Source: Bacteroidales bacterium (GTDB taxonomy: Bacteria > Bacteroidota > Bacteroidia > Bacteroidales > GCA-2711565). From it: a stretch of 64,000 bases of DNA. Shown here in pieces: positions 10,601 through 21,100 of this stretch. The notes below the pieces were generated by a model, which saw nothing but the letters and a program-made list of their open reading frames with translations, was not told the DNA's origin and did not search any database. The position numbers and the translations under genes are program-made. The stretch is from assembly GCA_028280405.1 (NCBI GenBank), contig JANQLW010000016.1:137119-201118 (forward strand), read 5' to 3'. Position 1 is the stretch's first letter. Every line of letters begins with the position of its first letter.

Positions 10601-10917
10601 GTATAGGTTTCAACTTTATTGATATACTTTGTTGCCAAATCAAATTTTCGTTTAATTCGGTATATATGACATGTTTTAAGAAGAATGTCAAAATAATCCT
10701 GATGATTGGAAGTTCTCAAATGAAATTTTTCAAGCTTTTGATAGAAAAACAGGGTGCTGTCATACTGGGATTTTTCCCTGTATTCATGAGCCAGTTTGTC
10801 AAGCTGATTATAGTAATTAATGCTATCCTGATTATCAGTATGTGCAAAAATTGCGTATGGGTTTGCCAATATAACATATAGAATGAAGAAGGTTTTTTGA
10901 ATCTGAATTTTTAACAT
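7618..10917 (-). CDS. secreted TPR-CHAT protease-like protein with C-terminal membrane anchor (paralog 2)
   Basis: 1099 residues from the Met at 10917; an ATG seven codons upstream (10938) is possible, but this start gives a normal signal peptide (MLKIQIQKTFFILYVILANP). The architecture matches the downstream paralog throughout: TPR array, linker, CHAT domain with His919 (HLAMHADID) and Cys966 (LSACNTG), then a hydrophobic helix (about 1065-1084) and a basic tail. The two clearly arose by tandem duplication, yet they differ along the whole length, so both have probably been kept by selection. A -7 element TAATTTTG lies 38 bp upstream of the start. The substrate and partner are unknown. Confidence 0.87.
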   Translation of the reverse strand: MLKIQIQKTFFILYVILANPYAIFAHTDNQDSINYYNQLDKLAHEYREKSQYDSTLFFYQKLEKFHLRTSNHQDYFDILLKTCHIYRIKRKFDLATKYINKVETYTPQNIKVYKNLYSEFLHQKGSVIGGQGNYKEAISILKGLINYRKSFIDYPDTVAGKSYNNIGSYYYILGKSKIALDYYKKNLSLDLLRKGEITYDLISDYRNIGNVYLRMGDFNKAINHYNKTLKLSKNLKNNPRIVRIYLSLGTVYNKIGNYNKALYYYDIAKDIYIKIFGNSYEELGYLYNNIGLIYWRQTNFDQAELYYNKALHIYKNNYYKSSLPKIAGVYNNLGLICINKKGYNKGLDYYKKSLEKNMTPAAKVITLRNISKVYLLLNNINLAERSIQKALNICNNSLDSNHYEYGNTLRVFGDIMFNKGNITKAYNMYTQALKVYHNLFPEKNREIAFTYLRIANYYLKKNEFTETLHYCQKALIANDYEFNDINIHNNPNHTHSISPSNYINIILKKANTYLQLYKNTKDTLDAQRGLECYQLAFNAFEELKSNIGVNSKLYLAEITRSRFDNVFSLLYDRYKQNPENYFSKQAFNYAEKSKAAILLSAIKGENAIKFSGIPDELQSKEKETKENLDAYKNLVYEENNKSKPDSSKISIWNEKIFDLSLKYDSIIKDLEENYPNYYELKYDHNVASIDEIEQSLKEDQLLIEYVLTDSALYRFTIEKNNKTAFEKIAIGRQFYSDLGFIQNTAQPDFSKHNLTDYENYVRASYRLYHKLFDGLSERKTGKRLIIIPDGKLGYIPFEALVSTLPKFDKINYRNLSYLIKENPVSYSYSSTLLQRAMQTNRKGNKLMAVAPDYSLTKSSSGPENELNIRKKYDPLKFARVEVENINKIFKGNIYQQQQADETIFKQNAHKYNIIHLAMHADIDDESPMHSKMIFTEPADTINDGYLNTYEIYGLVLNAQLAVLSACNTGGGKINNGEGIMSLARGFIYAGVPSIVMTLWNVEDQSGAKIMTLFYNYLKKGLGKDVALQKAKIEYLNNSPQLQAHPYFWAAYVDIGNTNPLITNTWKSYTLYIVVLAILIILSFITIRSIHKKKKDRLTS

Positions 10918-10954
10918 CGTGCAGTTATAAAAATGCATACAACTTTTAAATGTA

Positions 10955-10962
10955 CAAAATTA
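10955..10962 (-). promoter_or_regulatory. putative -7 promoter element for the TPR-CHAT genes
   Basis: TAATTTTG on the minus strand fits the Bacteroidota -7 consensus TAnnTTTG and would place the transcription start about 30 bp before the start codon at 10917. I could not see a TTTG at the -33 position, so this is a partial match only. Confidence 0.35.
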
Positions 10963-10983
10963 TTCTTATGATGATAGTTACGT

Positions 10984-11028
10984 TATAAAAAAATAAAGCC
11001 ATCATTTGTTTAATGTGATGGCTTTATT
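10984..11028 (-). terminator. Rho-independent terminator downstream of the T9SS cargo gene
   Basis: Perfect 13-bp arms AATAAAGCCATCA (10992-11004) and TGATGGCTTTATT (11016-11028) are followed on the minus strand by a run of T (complement of the A-run at 10987-10993). It lies just after the stop codon of the gene ending at 11047 and before the TPR-CHAT gene, so the two are probably separate transcription units. Confidence 0.8.
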
Positions 11029-11046
11029 CTGACTCAGTATAATATA

Positions 11047-12309
11047 TTATTTGTTTATGATAATCATTTTAGAGTCAGATATTAATTTTTCCCCGTGGCA
11101 ATCAAACCGACATATATAATTTCCGTTTGATAAACTCAGATTATTTATATTAAGTTCTACATCATAATGACCCGGAGCTTGTGTCTCGTTTACTAATTCC
11201 TGAATAAGTTGTCCGTTCGTATTATATATTCTGATTAAAACCATTGAGGTATTTACCAGCTTATATTTTATTTTCGAATAGCTTTTTACCGGGTTTGGAA
11301 AAACTCCGACTAAGCTGGATTCTTCTTCCGTATTTTTTATATTCGGCATTTCCAGCCTGATACCCGGAATAATATCACCATTACTATTGATGAAATGACT
11401 TGCTTTATCAACACTGAATAACTCTGATGTATTAATCAAAACATCTTTTAAACTCATACTTATGCGAAGCAATGGCTGTGTTGAAGCAATGGTTGAGGTC
11501 TTAAAAGAGGAATTAAAATAAGAAAGCCTGATTTGCCCATTGTTTATTGTATATTCAATATCAAGATCACTATCAATAGAATGAATTTCAATAGCTTCAC
11601 TATTATAATTTAATACCATGCCAAAGCCTTCCACTGACTCTTCATTTAAATACATGGGAATAGTTACATTGCTTGCATCCTCAATATTAAGGGTATTAAT
11701 GAAATCTAGTTTTATTTGATTTAAGGGAGAATCCTTTATGTCAGGAGGAAGTGTTCCTCCATTTCCTCCATCATCGTCTCCTTCTCCTCCGGGTGCTCCA
11801 CTACCTCTAGGATCATCTTTTAGCGCCCATGTATCTTCAGTTATGTTTCTTGTTTCAAATACCCATTTCCCAATAGGAAATTCTTTTTGTTCTACAAACC
11901 AATCATAACGAAAATAATTATAATCATCCCAGTCAATAGTTCCACTCCCGTCAACGTCTGCCGTTTTAAGAAAAAAGCCTTCCAGTTTTTTTTCTCCGGT
12001 AATGTGTTTTTTGATGGCATAGAGGTCTTTAAAGTTTACAGTCCCATAATCTTTGTCGTAATTAGGATCTCCTTCAATAGTGTAGTTCCCTTTTTCAATA
12101 TTTTTAAATACATATTTCCCATTTTCATCGGTCGTTGTTTTTTCAAGGATATTCCCGTCCAGATCCTTTAAAAATACAGTAACACCTTTGAGGGGAGTTT
12201 GGTTTTTATCAATGTAGACATATTTCCCTGTTATGTCTTTTTGAGCTGTAAGGGGCAATGCTAATAGACAGCATAACACTATACAGCCAAGTGTGTGAAA
12301 ATTTTTCAT
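11047..12309 (-). CDS. T9SS type A cargo protein with Cna-B-like, dockerin-like and cohesin-like parts
   Basis: 420 residues. A signal peptide (1-22, ALPLTAQ) is followed by a Cna-B/prealbumin-like beta domain (about 25-85, TTDENGKYVFKNIEKGNY). Next is a dockerin-type calcium motif (DVDGSGTIDWDDYNYF, about 117-132) and a Gly/Asp-rich linker near 170. A cohesin-like beta-sandwich region (about 195-315) precedes a C-terminal T9SS type A sorting domain (VGVFPNPVKSYSKIKYKL onward, with IYNTNGQLIQEL). It should be exported by Sec, carried through T9SS and attached to the surface or released. The function beyond a secreted structural or binding protein is not evident. A terminator follows at 10984-11028. 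Confidence 0.85.
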   Translation of the reverse strand: MKNFHTLGCIVLCCLLALPLTAQKDITGKYVYIDKNQTPLKGVTVFLKDLDGNILEKTTTDENGKYVFKNIEKGNYTIEGDPNYDKDYGTVNFKDLYAIKKHITGEKKLEGFFLKTADVDGSGTIDWDDYNYFRYDWFVEQKEFPIGKWVFETRNITEDTWALKDDPRGSGAPGGEGDDDGGNGGTLPPDIKDSPLNQIKLDFINTLNIEDASNVTIPMYLNEESVEGFGMVLNYNSEAIEIHSIDSDLDIEYTINNGQIRLSYFNSSFKTSTIASTQPLLRISMSLKDVLINTSELFSVDKASHFINSNGDIIPGIRLEMPNIKNTEEESSLVGVFPNPVKSYSKIKYKLVNTSMVLIRIYNTNGQLIQELVNETQAPGHYDVELNINNLSLSNGNYICRFDCHGEKLISDSKMIIINK

Positions 12310-12362
12310 AGTTTTGGGTTTACGTGCAACAAAAGTTTTTAGTGAATTAACCCTAAACTGGC

Positions 12363-12395
12363 ATTTAGGAATTAATTTATAATTAATTCCTAAAT
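12363..12395. promoter_or_regulatory. perfect 15-bp palindrome between divergent genes
   Basis: Arms ATTTAGGAATTAATT (12363-12377) and AATTAATTCCTAAAT (12381-12395) with a 3-base loop lie in the 262-bp spacer between the T9SS cargo gene (minus) and the histidine kinase (plus). It could be an operator for a dimeric regulator or an RNA hairpin; there is no T-tract typical of a terminator. Confidence 0.5.
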
Positions 12396-12571
12396 AGTTA
12401 GAAAGGTTACCCGGGTTTCCTGAAAAATTTTTAACATGCCGTTTTTAATAAACTATATCCGATACGGTTTTCCTACGAAAAAACCTTATAAATGTTCGCT
12501 TTTAGGGGTAACATTTCTGTTTTCCTAAGAATTAATAATAAGCATTGACTCCCTATTAAGCGTAAAAGATT

Positions 12572-13501
12572 ATGGAAGAATATGAACTACAGAAGGACTA
12601 CAAAGGCTTAAGCCAGAATGAACTTATCAGACTATTAAAGGATATTGAACAAAAACTGAAAAGAAAAGATGCTGAAGTTGAATACCTTAAATCTTCTTTT
12701 CTTGCCAATATATCACATGAAATCAGAACCCCGATGAATGCCATCATTGGCTTTTCTGAATTGTTAAAAGATTCGTCAACAAACGAGATTGATAAAAAAT
12801 ATTTTGCTAAATGCATCAATGAAAGCAGTCATAAATTATTAAACCTTATTGATGGAATTATTCAAGCGGCAAAAATTGAAAGTGAACAACATACGGTGAA
12901 AGAAATAAGTTGCGATGTAAATGCCCTTCTTGATGAGGTTTACACTGTTTATGCAGGAAAAATTGATTCGGATCCTAATAAAGAATTAGGGTTTAAGCTC
13001 AGAAAAACCAAACCTTCACCATTTGTCCTTTATACCGACCCGGTAAAATTAAAACAGATTGTATGTAATTTACTGGATAATGCAATCAAGTTTACGGAGT
13101 ACGGAAGTATAGAGTTTGGCTATCAAATACCGAATAATAAAAATATTTTATTCTTTGTTAAGGATACCGGAATAGGAATTCCGGCAGATCAATACAAATT
13201 CATTTTCCAAAAATTTAACCAGCTTGAATCTGCCTATCAAAAGAAATATAGTGGTTTGGGAATCGGGCTTACCATTACGAATGGATTTGTTCATCAACTG
13301 GGTGGTATAATGGGCCTTAGATCTGAAATAGGAAAAGGAAGTGAATTCTACTTTATCCTTCCGAATAAACAACATCAAAAAGTAATTGATGAACGTTTAA
13401 TACAGCAAATTAAATCAGATGGCGGATTGCCTTTAAAATGTAATCCCGATTCAAAAAGTGAACTTAAAATTATTCCGAAGCGACATAGCTTTGGCGCATA
13501 A
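12572..13501 (+). CDS. cytosolic sensor-less histidine kinase
   Basis: 309 residues. A short coiled-coil N-terminus (about 1-45) leads into a HisKA dimerization domain with the phospho-acceptor motif SHEIRTPMNAIIGF (His near residue 50). An HATPase domain follows with the N box NLLDNAIKFTEYG, G1 DTGIGIP and G2 GLGIGL. There is no membrane segment, PAS, GAF or receiver domain, so the input must come from a partner protein or the coiled coil. No response regulator is adjacent. The HisKA and ATPase sequences resemble those of Bacteroidota hybrid kinases. The regulon is unknown. Confidence 0.88.
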   Translation: MEEYELQKDYKGLSQNELIRLLKDIEQKLKRKDAEVEYLKSSFLANISHEIRTPMNAIIGFSELLKDSSTNEIDKKYFAKCINESSHKLLNLIDGIIQAAKIESEQHTVKEISCDVNALLDEVYTVYAGKIDSDPNKELGFKLRKTKPSPFVLYTDPVKLKQIVCNLLDNAIKFTEYGSIEFGYQIPNNKNILFFVKDTGIGIPADQYKFIFQKFNQLESAYQKKYSGLGIGLTITNGFVHQLGGIMGLRSEIGKGSEFYFILPNKQHQKVIDERLIQQIKSDGGLPLKCNPDSKSELKIIPKRHSFGA

Positions 13502-13526
13502 AGTTTAGTTCTTCATCATAGAAGAT

Positions 13527-13553
13527 AAACTCAAATTGATTACATTTGAGTTT
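13527..13553. promoter_or_regulatory. perfect 10-bp inverted repeat
   Basis: Arms AAACTCAAAT and ATTTGAGTTT with a 7-base loop lie between the kinase stop and the next start codon (13567). The hairpin ends 13 bp before the ATG, so it may terminate kinase transcription or occlude translation of the downstream gene. No clear T-tract follows. Confidence 0.45.
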
Positions 13554-13566
13554 GATAATTGTTATT

Positions 13567-14961
13567 ATGATGAAGAAGGTTTTAATTCTTATAATACTGG
13601 CATTTGGTTTTGTTAATCTTAAAGCAGAATATACAAAGTATTGCATAAAAATCAAGTTGAAAGGTTGCAAAGAAAAGAAACTTTTACTCGCTAATTATTA
13701 TGGTAATAGTTTTCAGATTGTGGATACTGCTGTTGTATTAAATGAAGTAGCAACTTTTCAGGGAAATAGAAGTCTTACCAAAGGTGTATATACCATTGCA
13801 AATATGAAGAAATCAAAATACTTTGATTTTATTATTGATAATGAATTTGATGTTCACATTTCAACCAATTTGCAATCGGTGATCGATTCAGCTCAGGTTT
13901 TAAAATCTGATGAAAATAAAGAGTTTTTTGATTTTATGAAGTTGAATTCAAAACTCTTTTACCTAAACAAGAAAATCAACAACAGTAAAAATGATCAAAG
14001 CCGGATTCAGGAATTGAAAGATTACAAAAATGAAGTTGAAATAAAAGTAAACCTTTTTAAAAATAAGGTAATGAAAGAAAAGCCTTCAAGCTTGTTGGCA
14101 GTTATTTTCAATGTAATGAAAGACCCTCCTTCTTTGCCAAAATCTGAAAATCAGATGAAGCGTTACCGGTATTTTAAATCTAATTATTGGAATACTATTG
14201 ATTTAAGTGATGAACGAATTTTGAAAACCCCTGTATTTCACAAAAAGTTTGATACTTATTTCGATAAAGTAATCTATCAGCATACGGATACTTTAATAAA
14301 AGAAGTAGACCTCTTTCTGCAAAAACAGCATTTTAATGATGAAGTGAAAAAATACCTGGCCTGGAATCTATTAGTGAAATATGAGTATCCGAAAATAATG
14401 GGGCAGGATAAAATCTTTGTTCATGTCTTTAATAATTACTACAAAAAAAACCTGATCCCTAATATCAGCCAAAGTGTTTATACATATATAGAAGAAAGAG
14501 CCAACACCCTTGAATCTTTGTTAATAGGTGCAGTTGCACCCGAAATGGTTTTATTAGACACATTAGGGGTATATATTGATATTAAAAAGGCAAGTAAGAA
14601 ACAATATTCCGTACTGTTTTTCTGGGATTTTGATTGTAAACTTTGCCAAAAGGAAATCAAATCACTGAATAAACTATTTTATGATAAAAGAGAAGAGTTG
14701 GATATAATAGCTGTATGTACCGTGAATGAATTGAAAAAGTGGAAAAAAGCTTCCGCAGAATACAACAGGGAATGGATCCATGTAAATGGAACCAGAAGTG
14801 CCAAGGGGGATTATCATGATTTATATGATATTCATACAACGCCAACCATATATCTGTTGGATAAAAATAAAAGGATCATTGCAAAAAGGTTAGCTGCTTC
14901 GCAGTTGGAAGAATTCATAAAAAATTATGAGTATAGTAGTACTTCTTATGATAAAAAATAG
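13567..14961 (+). CDS. TlpA-like thioredoxin-fold periplasmic protein (DUF4369-like N-terminus)
   Basis: 464 residues from the second possible Met; a start at 13546 would only add seven hydrophobic residues to the signal peptide. The signal peptide (MMKKVLILIILAFGFVNLKA) is followed by a beta-rich DUF4369-like domain (about 20-110). A long helical middle region (about 115-300) resembles the segment found in the phylum's DUF4369/DUF5106 thioredoxins. The C-terminal thioredoxin fold has the redox motif DFDCKLCQKE and a cis-proline loop TTPTIYLL. It should act in thiol-disulfide chemistry in the periplasm. The spacer before the next gene is 150 bp and shows no other feature. Confidence 0.82.
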   Translation: MMKKVLILIILAFGFVNLKAEYTKYCIKIKLKGCKEKKLLLANYYGNSFQIVDTAVVLNEVATFQGNRSLTKGVYTIANMKKSKYFDFIIDNEFDVHISTNLQSVIDSAQVLKSDENKEFFDFMKLNSKLFYLNKKINNSKNDQSRIQELKDYKNEVEIKVNLFKNKVMKEKPSSLLAVIFNVMKDPPSLPKSENQMKRYRYFKSNYWNTIDLSDERILKTPVFHKKFDTYFDKVIYQHTDTLIKEVDLFLQKQHFNDEVKKYLAWNLLVKYEYPKIMGQDKIFVHVFNNYYKKNLIPNISQSVYTYIEERANTLESLLIGAVAPEMVLLDTLGVYIDIKKASKKQYSVLFFWDFDCKLCQKEIKSLNKLFYDKREELDIIAVCTVNELKKWKKASAEYNREWIHVNGTRSAKGDYHDLYDIHTTPTIYLLDKNKRIIAKRLAASQLEEFIKNYEYSSTSYDKK

Positions 14962-15111
14962 GTAAATAGCTTAGATCTTTTATGAACCCTTTTTGTAGTT
15001 TTAACGTATATATGATGCATTATATAATAAATCAAAATACAGGATGATTATTTTGATTTATTGAAGTGTCACGTACTAGAGGAAATTTGATTAGACAAAT
15101 ATACTACTGTT

Positions 15112-18100
15112 ATGAACCATAGACTACTGATCATTTTGTGTAGTCTTTCCATTGCTTTATCTACGCCCTCATCAGCGCAGGAATGGATTGAACTACTTCC
15201 ACCCCAAAAGGTTCAAAATGAAACTTTGACTTTTTATGATGTTCAAAAAGCTTTTAATGATTATTGGGAACCTTTTAATGTTCAAAAAGGTTATTATAAG
15301 AGTGCGGGAGTACAAACAAAGGCAGGTGGATGGAAACAGTTCAGAAGGTGGGAATGGCTAATGGAAGCCAGAATAAATCCCACAACAGGTGAATTCCCGA
15401 AAACCACCGGCTATAAAGAATTCTCAAAACTGTACAGCGGTCTTAAGGCAGCGAGTGTTTCAGATTCGTGGGTGAGTTTAGGGCCTGCGTCCAGCGATGG
15501 AGGCTATGCAGGCTTGGGGCGGTTCAATTGTGTTGCATTTCGTCAGGGTGATAATAATACATTGTATGCAGGTACTGCTTCCGGCGGATTATGGAGAACC
15601 ACTAATGGAGGCACAAACTGGGTAGTCCTTACAGATGAGAATCCTGTATTGGGAGTGAGTGATGTCATTGTAATTCCCGGGACAAGTGTTAATTCAGATA
15701 TTCTATATATAGGAACCGGTGACCGGGACGGTGGAAGTATGTGGTCATTGCTTGGCGGGCAAAGTAATGATAATAACAGTGTTGGTGTATTGAAATCAAC
15801 GGATGGAGGTTCAAGTTGGGTTAGTACCGGACTAAGTTTCTCAACAAGCAATAAAGAAACGGTTAACAGACTTCTCCGGGATCCCGTGAATGCCGATATT
15901 TTATATGCAGCTACTACTGATGGTTTCTACAAAACCACTGATGCCGGAGTAAGCTGGACCAAATACATTACTACCAATTTTATTGATATTGAAATGAATC
16001 CGGATGATAGCAATATCATTTATGGAAGTACTATGAACGGACAAGTTTATAGAAGTACGGATTATGGTGAAAACTGGAATGAAGTTCTTTCCGTTTCCGG
16101 TGGTAGGAGAACCCAGTTAGCTGTGAGTCCCGATAATGCTAATATTGTTTATGTATTGGTCTCGGCAGGAAGTTCTTTCAAAGCTATCTATAAATCTACC
16201 GATAAAGGGGCTTTATTCTCAAGTCATTTTACAGGAACGAATATGATGGGGTGGGATTGTGACGGAGGTTCCGGAGGACAAGGATGGTATGACCTCTGTA
16301 TCGCAGCCGACCCCAATAATGTGAATACTGTTTTTGTGGGAGGAGTAAATACATGGAAGTCTACCGATGGAGGTGGAAGTTGGGCAATAAATAACCACTG
16401 GTCACATACATGTGGTGGCTCTGCCACTGAAGTTCATGCCGATAAACATTTCCTGGCATTTCAAAACGGGAGCTCTGTTTTATATGAATGTAATGATGGC
16501 GGACTCTATAAAACAACCGATCTTGGAGCCAGTTGGACACAAATCAGTGATGGAGTGGTTTGTAGCCAGATATATAGGTTAGGTGTTTCGCAGACTTCAC
16601 CAAACGATATCATTATAGGATTACAGGATAATGGAACAAAAGCTATGAAATCTTCTACCTGGGATGATGTAATCGGTGGAGACGGAATGGAATGCCTTAT
16701 TGATTATACCGATGAGAATGTTCAATACGGAGAACTTTATTATGGTTCTATTAAAAGAACATTGAATAAATGGGCAAGTTATACTACTATATCCGGAGGT
16801 ATTACCGAAGGCGGCTCCTGGGTAACCCCGTTTATTATTGATCCTAACGATAATAAAACATTGTATGCCGGTTATTCGAATGTATGGAAAACTACAGATA
16901 GAGGAGACAATTGGACAAAAATTAGTGATTTTGCTATAGGAGTAAGATCATTGGCTGTTGCTCCTTCCAATTCTCAATATATTTATGCAGCAAGCCAAAG
17001 CAAAATTTATACAACATCCGATGGTGGTACAAATTGGACGGATATTACAAATACACTGCCTGTTGGCTTCGGAAATATTACTTATGTCGCTGTAAAGCAT
17101 GATGACCCGAATACTGTTTGGGTTACGCTGGGAGGATACAACTCATATGGCATTTATGAGTCAAAAGATGCCGGGGCAACATGGAATAATATCTCAACAG
17201 GTTTACCGAATATTCCGGTAATGTGTGTGATCCAAAACAGACAGAATACCAGTAAGGTTGAACTTTATGTCGGAACTGATGTTGGAATTTATGTAAAAAT
17301 TGATGACGATAATTGGAGCCCTTTTATGACTGATCTTCCGAATGTTGTAGTTACTGAACTTGATATTTATTATGATGATGCTGATCTGAAAAACAGCAGG
17401 ATCAGAGCAGCTACTTATGGGAGGGGATTATGGGAATCCGAATTATACCCTTCTGATTTAATACTCGGAGCTTCCTTTACGGCAACTCCTGTTTCGGGAG
17501 TAAAACCTTTAACAGTTAATTTTACTGATCAATCCACCGGTATTATTACCGTTTGGAATTGGGATTTTGGGGATGGTACAACATCCACCGGTCAAAACCC
17601 TTCACATACATATACAGAGGTTGGAAAGTATACTGTTAAATTGGTAGTGACGGACGCAACAGAGAGTGATTCATTAATAAAAACAGAATATATAGATGTT
17701 ATCTATCCGGCTCCTGATACCGATTTTGAAGTCAGCATGGATTCAGGTGATGTTCCTTTGAATGTAAATTTTATTGATAAAACAACAGGAGCTATTGATA
17801 CATGGAACTGGAATTTTGGAGATGGAAATTCTTCAACTCAACAAAGCCCGACACATACTTATGATCTTCCTGGAACTTATTCGGTTCAGCTAATTACTGC
17901 AAAAGGTATAATGGCTGATACTCTTCTAAAAGCCGGATTGATTAATGCACAGACTCCTGCGGTTTATGCAGGCCCGGATGATACTATCTGTGAACGGGAT
18001 CCGTTTACAGTTTCCGGTTCGCAAGCTTTGGATGCTAAAACGATATCATGGACGACATCTGGTGACGGAGAATTCACTGCAGGTGCTTCAACAACTACGC

Positions 18101-21100
18101 CTACTTATAAACCCGGCCCTGTAGATGTTGAGAATGGAACCGTTAGCCTTACAATGACTGTTGTTAAAAATGATGATAGTATAGAAAATGATCTCCTCAT
18201 ATTAACCATATTGTCAAACCCAACGGTAGATGCAGGTGATGATCAAACAATTTGTGAAAATGAAAATGTGAACCTAAGCGGAACGGCTTCTGATTATTCT
18301 ACCGTAATCTGGACTACTACCGGAGATGGTTCCTTTAGTGATGCCAATAGTTTAAATGCGATCTATTACCCTGGAACTGCAGATAGAACCAGTGGTGAGG
18401 CTAATCTTACTTTAACAGCAAATGCTGAAAGTCCTTGTACTACAAATGCAAGTTCAAATCTTAAAGTTACGATCAAGCCGTTGCCAACAGTGAATGCAGG
18501 GGCAAATATTTCCAGTTGTGGTACGGATGATGTACAACTGAATGGTTCTGCAAATAACTATTCTGTAACTACAATCTCCTGGACCGGAGGTGAAGGTAGT
18601 TTTAGTTCAACCTCTATTTTAAGTCCCAAATATACTCCTACAACGGATGAATTGGCTGCAGGAACCGTAACACTGACATTAACTGTTAGCGGTCAAAGCC
18701 CATGTACTGAAAGCATATCGGATAATGTAACATTAACCCTCAGAGACCCTCAGGTGAATGCTGGTGGTGATGTAAATGGATGTAAAGATGAAGATTTGGT
18801 CGTTGAGAATGCTACTGCGAGAGATGTAAGCGTAGTTTGGACGACCAGTGGTGACGGTACTTTTGATGATCCGACATCTGTTAATCCAACTTATCGTCCC
18901 GGTACAAACGATTATTTGAGTCCGCCTGTTACATTAACCATGACAGGAACTGCTACTTCTCCATGTTCAGGGACAGTCGTTGATCAAATGAAAATCCTTA
19001 GCTTTATTGAACGTCCGACGGTACTTGCAGGCTATGATACAACCATCTGTCAAACGGGTACTTATGAAACTATTTATGCCACTACTAATGGAGAGGAATC
19101 TTCTGTGAGTTGGTCTACAGATGGAAATGGAAGTTTTGGAGGAAATGAAAATCAATTGAGGGCTACTTATACTCCCGGAAGTGTGGATATACAAAGAGGA
19201 TATGCTGACCTGACTTTAACGGCAATCCCTAACTCCCCTTGTGCAACAAATATTATGCATACCTTTCGGTTAACCATTCAACGATTACCGGTAATTTCCG
19301 CAGGTGATAATGAATCTGTATGTGAAGGCAGTTCTATCGAATTAAATACAGCTTCAGCTTCATTTTATAAAACCCTGGAATGGACAACTTCCGGTAGCGG
19401 AACTTTTTCAAGTACTTCAGTAGTCAATCCTATATATAACCCATCTGCAGCAGATATTGTGTCAGGTGTTGTATTAACGTTAACGGCAACCAGTAACAGT
19501 CCTTGCTCCGGTACGGTTTCAGATGCAATGACTTTAACGGGTGTTGTAAACCCCAGCGGAAATGCAGGATCCGATGCTACTATCTGTGAGATTGACACTT
19601 ACTATATCAACGATGCTGTAGCTAATGATTATTCCAGTTTGGTCTGGACTTCATCCGGTGATGGAAGCTTTAGTAATGCGAGCATTATAAATCCAACTTA
19701 TATTCCCGGGCCAAATGATATTACTAACGGAACTGTTACTTTGGAACTAACCATAATTGCAAAATCACCATGTACAGCTAATATTGTTGATAATCTGGTT
19801 TTAACTTTATCTGCTGCTCCTGTAATTGATGCAGGTAGCGATGTGGCAATATGTGCAGGGAATTCCTATACAACAAATGCTACCGTATCTAATCATTCAG
19901 ACTTTGAATGGACAACTTCCGGTGACGGTACATTTGTAAATGCAACTTCTGTTAATAATGTATATACCCCGGGGCCATTAGATATTAATAATGGACAAGT
20001 AACTTTGACGTTAACAGCTACAGGAATTACCCCATGTGATGGAAACTTTTTTGATAATTTTGTGTTGACAATCAATGAAGATCCGACTGCTTATGCCGGG
20101 GCTGATGAAGAAATTTGTGAAACTCCATTTACACTGACCAATGCAATTGCTGAGAATTATTCAAGCCTAAGATGGACAAGTGACGGTAGTTCCGGTACTT
20201 TAACAAATGAAACAACCCTTACTCCGACATATACCGCCAGTGCAGCTGATATTGCCAGGGGATATGTAAATCTTACATTAACTGCAAATACAATTACTCC
20301 GTGTACCAATACTGCCACTGATGTAATTCGATTGGATATACAGCCTCTTCCAACAGCAGATGCAGGCCCTGATGCCCAAATCTGTGAAACAGATAATTCA
20401 TTTACTGTAGTAGGAGCAAGTGTCAGTAATCAAGCATCATATAGGTGGTCAAGTTCCGGAACAGGGACACTGATAAATAGTGATAATAATCTGGCTCCAA
20501 CTTATACTCCAAGTACCGAAGATATTGCTAATGGTTCAGTTAGGCTTATTCTGACAGCAAATCCTATTGCACCATGCGGACAGGAAGTTGTAGATGAAAT
20601 GGTGCTTACGATCAAGGCTTTGCCTCAGGTTGAGGTGGGAGCTAATGGAAGTGTTTGTGAAAACGAAAGCTTTACTGCTGTTCAGGCTACTGCGAGCGAT
20701 TATAATACACTTACCTGGACAACCTCAGGTGATGGTACCTTTGTAAATCCAAATGTATTGAATGCAGTTTATACACCAGGCCCAACAGATAAAATTAATG
20801 AGAAATTCAGGCTAACTTTAACGGCTACAAGCAATACGCCCTGTACCGAACCGGTAAGTGATTATCTGGATGTAAATATTATATATCTTCCAACAGCAGA
20901 TGCCGGACCAGACATTCCTCAAATATGTTCCGGTGATTCATTTACTGTTTCCGGCGCTACAGCTTCTAATTATAGTGCGATTAACTGGACTACTTCGGGG
21001 AGTGGAACGATCACAAATGGCAATACCTTGAATCCAACATATATAGTCTCAGAAAATGATGCAACCCTGGGAACTGTTACTTTAACAATGGAAGTCACTT

